DNA from: Candidatus Komeilibacteria bacterium RIFCSPHIGHO2_01_FULL_52_14
GTDB lineage: Bacteria > Patescibacteriota > Patescibacteriia > UBA1558 > 2-01-FULL-52-15
Length of the DNA: 7,199 nt
NCBI GenBank assembly: GCA_001818365.1
Contig: MHKK01000020.1
Span: forward strand, 3,815-11,013
Direction of reading: 5' to 3'
Both the position numbers and the translations under genes were made by a program. Within the stretch, counting starts at the first letter, position 1. Each line of letters begins with the position of its first letter. This document shows positions 6,971 through 7,199 of the stretch, one piece after another. The notes beneath the pieces were generated by a model that was not told the DNA's origin, ran no database searches, and worked only from the letters and a program-made list of their open reading frames with translations.

Positions 6971-6988
6971 ACCCCCGTACCCCTACCC
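6953..6988 (-). other. G-quadruplex motif, minus strand
   Basis: Five C runs on the plus strand (6953-6957, 6963-6967, 6972-6976, 6980-6983, 6986-6988) give five G runs on the minus strand with loops of 2 to 5 bases. It overlaps the right arm of the inverted repeat, so both strands carry a quadruplex option at the same site. Confidence 0.55.
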
Positions 6989-7003
6989 GGCTCCTTCGCC
7001 CAT

Positions 7004-7061
7004 CTTCACTATCGTGAAGCTGGTCTGCGGAGGGCAGACGGTATCGCCCTGTGGGCGATAC
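7004..7061. other. Three tandem hairpins
   Basis: Three perfect stems follow each other with almost no gap: CTTCAC/GTGAAG (7004-7009 with 7014-7019, loop TATC), GTCTGC/GCAGAC (7023-7028 with 7034-7039, loop GGAGG), and GTATCGCCC/GGGCGATAC (7041-7049 with 7053-7061, loop TGT). The third is strongest at nine pairs. On the plus strand it is followed by GTTTAG, only weakly T-rich. This could be a structured transcript end or part of a non-coding RNA. No family was recognised. Confidence 0.6.
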
Positions 7062-7096
7062 GTTTAGAAAATATTGTTTGCAAAGGTTTTTATAGT

Positions 7097-7191
7097 GCCC
7101 GCCCTCTGCAGCGAGACCCGAGCAGTAAGCGAGAGGTCGAAGCGAAGGAGTCGTGCCGGGGAAGGAGGGTGTCGGGAACCTAGGGGCGGGC
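7097..7191. repeat. Inverted repeat enclosing a purine-rich element
   Basis: GCCCGCCC (7097-7104) is the exact complement of GGGCGGGC (7184-7191), enclosing 79 bases. The inside holds three AGCGA units (CAGCGAGAC, TAAGCGAGAG, GAAGCGAAGG) and purine-rich sequence. Closed ends and a size near 95 bases recall a small stable RNA. I looked for the signal-recognition-particle GGAA-loop signature, tmRNA and RNase P motifs and did not find them. An A/T-rich stretch ending TATAGT abuts its left edge but has no convincing -35. It may instead be a dispersed repeat. Confidence 0.4.
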
Positions 7192-7199
7192 TTCGAAAC

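Larger units (their letters stand above)
6822..7199. other. Gene-free, highly structured spacer upstream of secG
   Basis: No credible coding region is present in these 378 bases on either strand; open frames are short, low in complexity and run across inverted repeats. In order it holds a stretch containing GTCATCTTGAGCGAA (6833-6847), which resembles a widespread dispersed bacterial repeat beginning GTCATCCTGAGCGAA; a small hairpin GCCGA/TCGGC (6865-6880); a GC-rich segment of overlapping GCCGG/CCGGC palindromes (6898-6920); a large G/C inverted repeat; three tandem hairpins; an A/T-rich gap (7062-7096); and an inverted repeat enclosing purine-rich sequence. The final bases GGGCGGGCTTCGAAAC may begin another hairpin cut by the window end. 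Confidence 0.7.

Noticed and set aside
7063..7096. Plus-strand promoter ending in TATAGT
   Set aside because: No acceptable -35 hexamer lies 16-18 bases upstream.
6714..7183. Plus-strand open frames across the spacer upstream of secG
   Set aside because: They cross the secG promoter and several inverted repeats, and translate to Pro/Gly-rich low-complexity sequence.
7097..7199. SRP RNA, tmRNA, RNase P RNA or tRNA at the right end
   Set aside because: The closing stem suggested a stable RNA, but the conserved SRP loop, tmRNA, P4-helix and tRNA arm sequences could not be found; TTCGAAA near 7192 is only a superficial T-loop resemblance.
1..7199. CRISPR array, insertion sequence or defence system
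   Set aside because: No regularly spaced direct repeats, transposase, integrase or nuclease/toxin modules beyond housekeeping RNase J were found.

Overview
The window holds a compact bacterial chromosome segment of moderately high GC content. Four housekeeping genes lie on the minus strand, and a long unrecognised gene on the plus strand converges on them. The minus-strand order in the direction of transcription is secG, a membrane-anchored oligopeptide-binding (SBP family 5) protein, ribonuclease J and tryptophanyl-tRNA synthetase. From general knowledge, this gene set and order, the lack of Shine-Dalgarno sequences, the short intergenic gaps, the RNase J variant HGHYDH and the absence of ABC partner genes suggest a Candidate Phyla Radiation (Patescibacteria, Parcubacteria-like) genome. 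That placement is inference; no marker phylogeny was run. All coding frames read through with TGA unused, so the standard bacterial code fits.

Layout: positions 1-1716 carry the 3' part of a plus-strand gene that is already open at base 1. It has a basic N-terminal stretch, a long Ala/Pro/Glu-rich linker and two or three compact regions of unknown function. Its TAG stop overlaps the TAG stop of trpS, both lying in one palindromic CTAG. trpS (1713-2699) follows on the minus strand. A 187-base spacer (2700-2886) separates it from rnj and holds a leader hairpin, a weak candidate promoter and a second inverted repeat. rnj (2887-4671), the binding protein (4708-6516) and secG (6556-6771) are spaced by only 36-39 bases and look like one transcript, driven by a good sigma-70-type promoter at 6793-6821 that leaves a leader of only about 15 bases before secG.

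From 6822 to the window end there is no credible gene. This stretch is unusually structured. It holds a 19-base near-perfect G-rich/C-rich inverted repeat with quadruplex-type runs on both strands, three tandem hairpins within 58 bases, and an 8-bp inverted repeat enclosing 79 bases of purine-rich, AGCGA-repeated sequence. It could be a repeat cluster or a structured RNA; no known RNA family was recognised.

Functionally, the operon would couple protein export (SecG), capture of extracellular peptide (or another envelope role for the binding protein), RNA processing and turnover (RNase J) and tryptophan charging. No strong candidate for a new defence or mobile system is visible. The most interesting parts are the structured region at 6840-7191, the unrecognised gene at 1-1716 and the bias to TAG stops.
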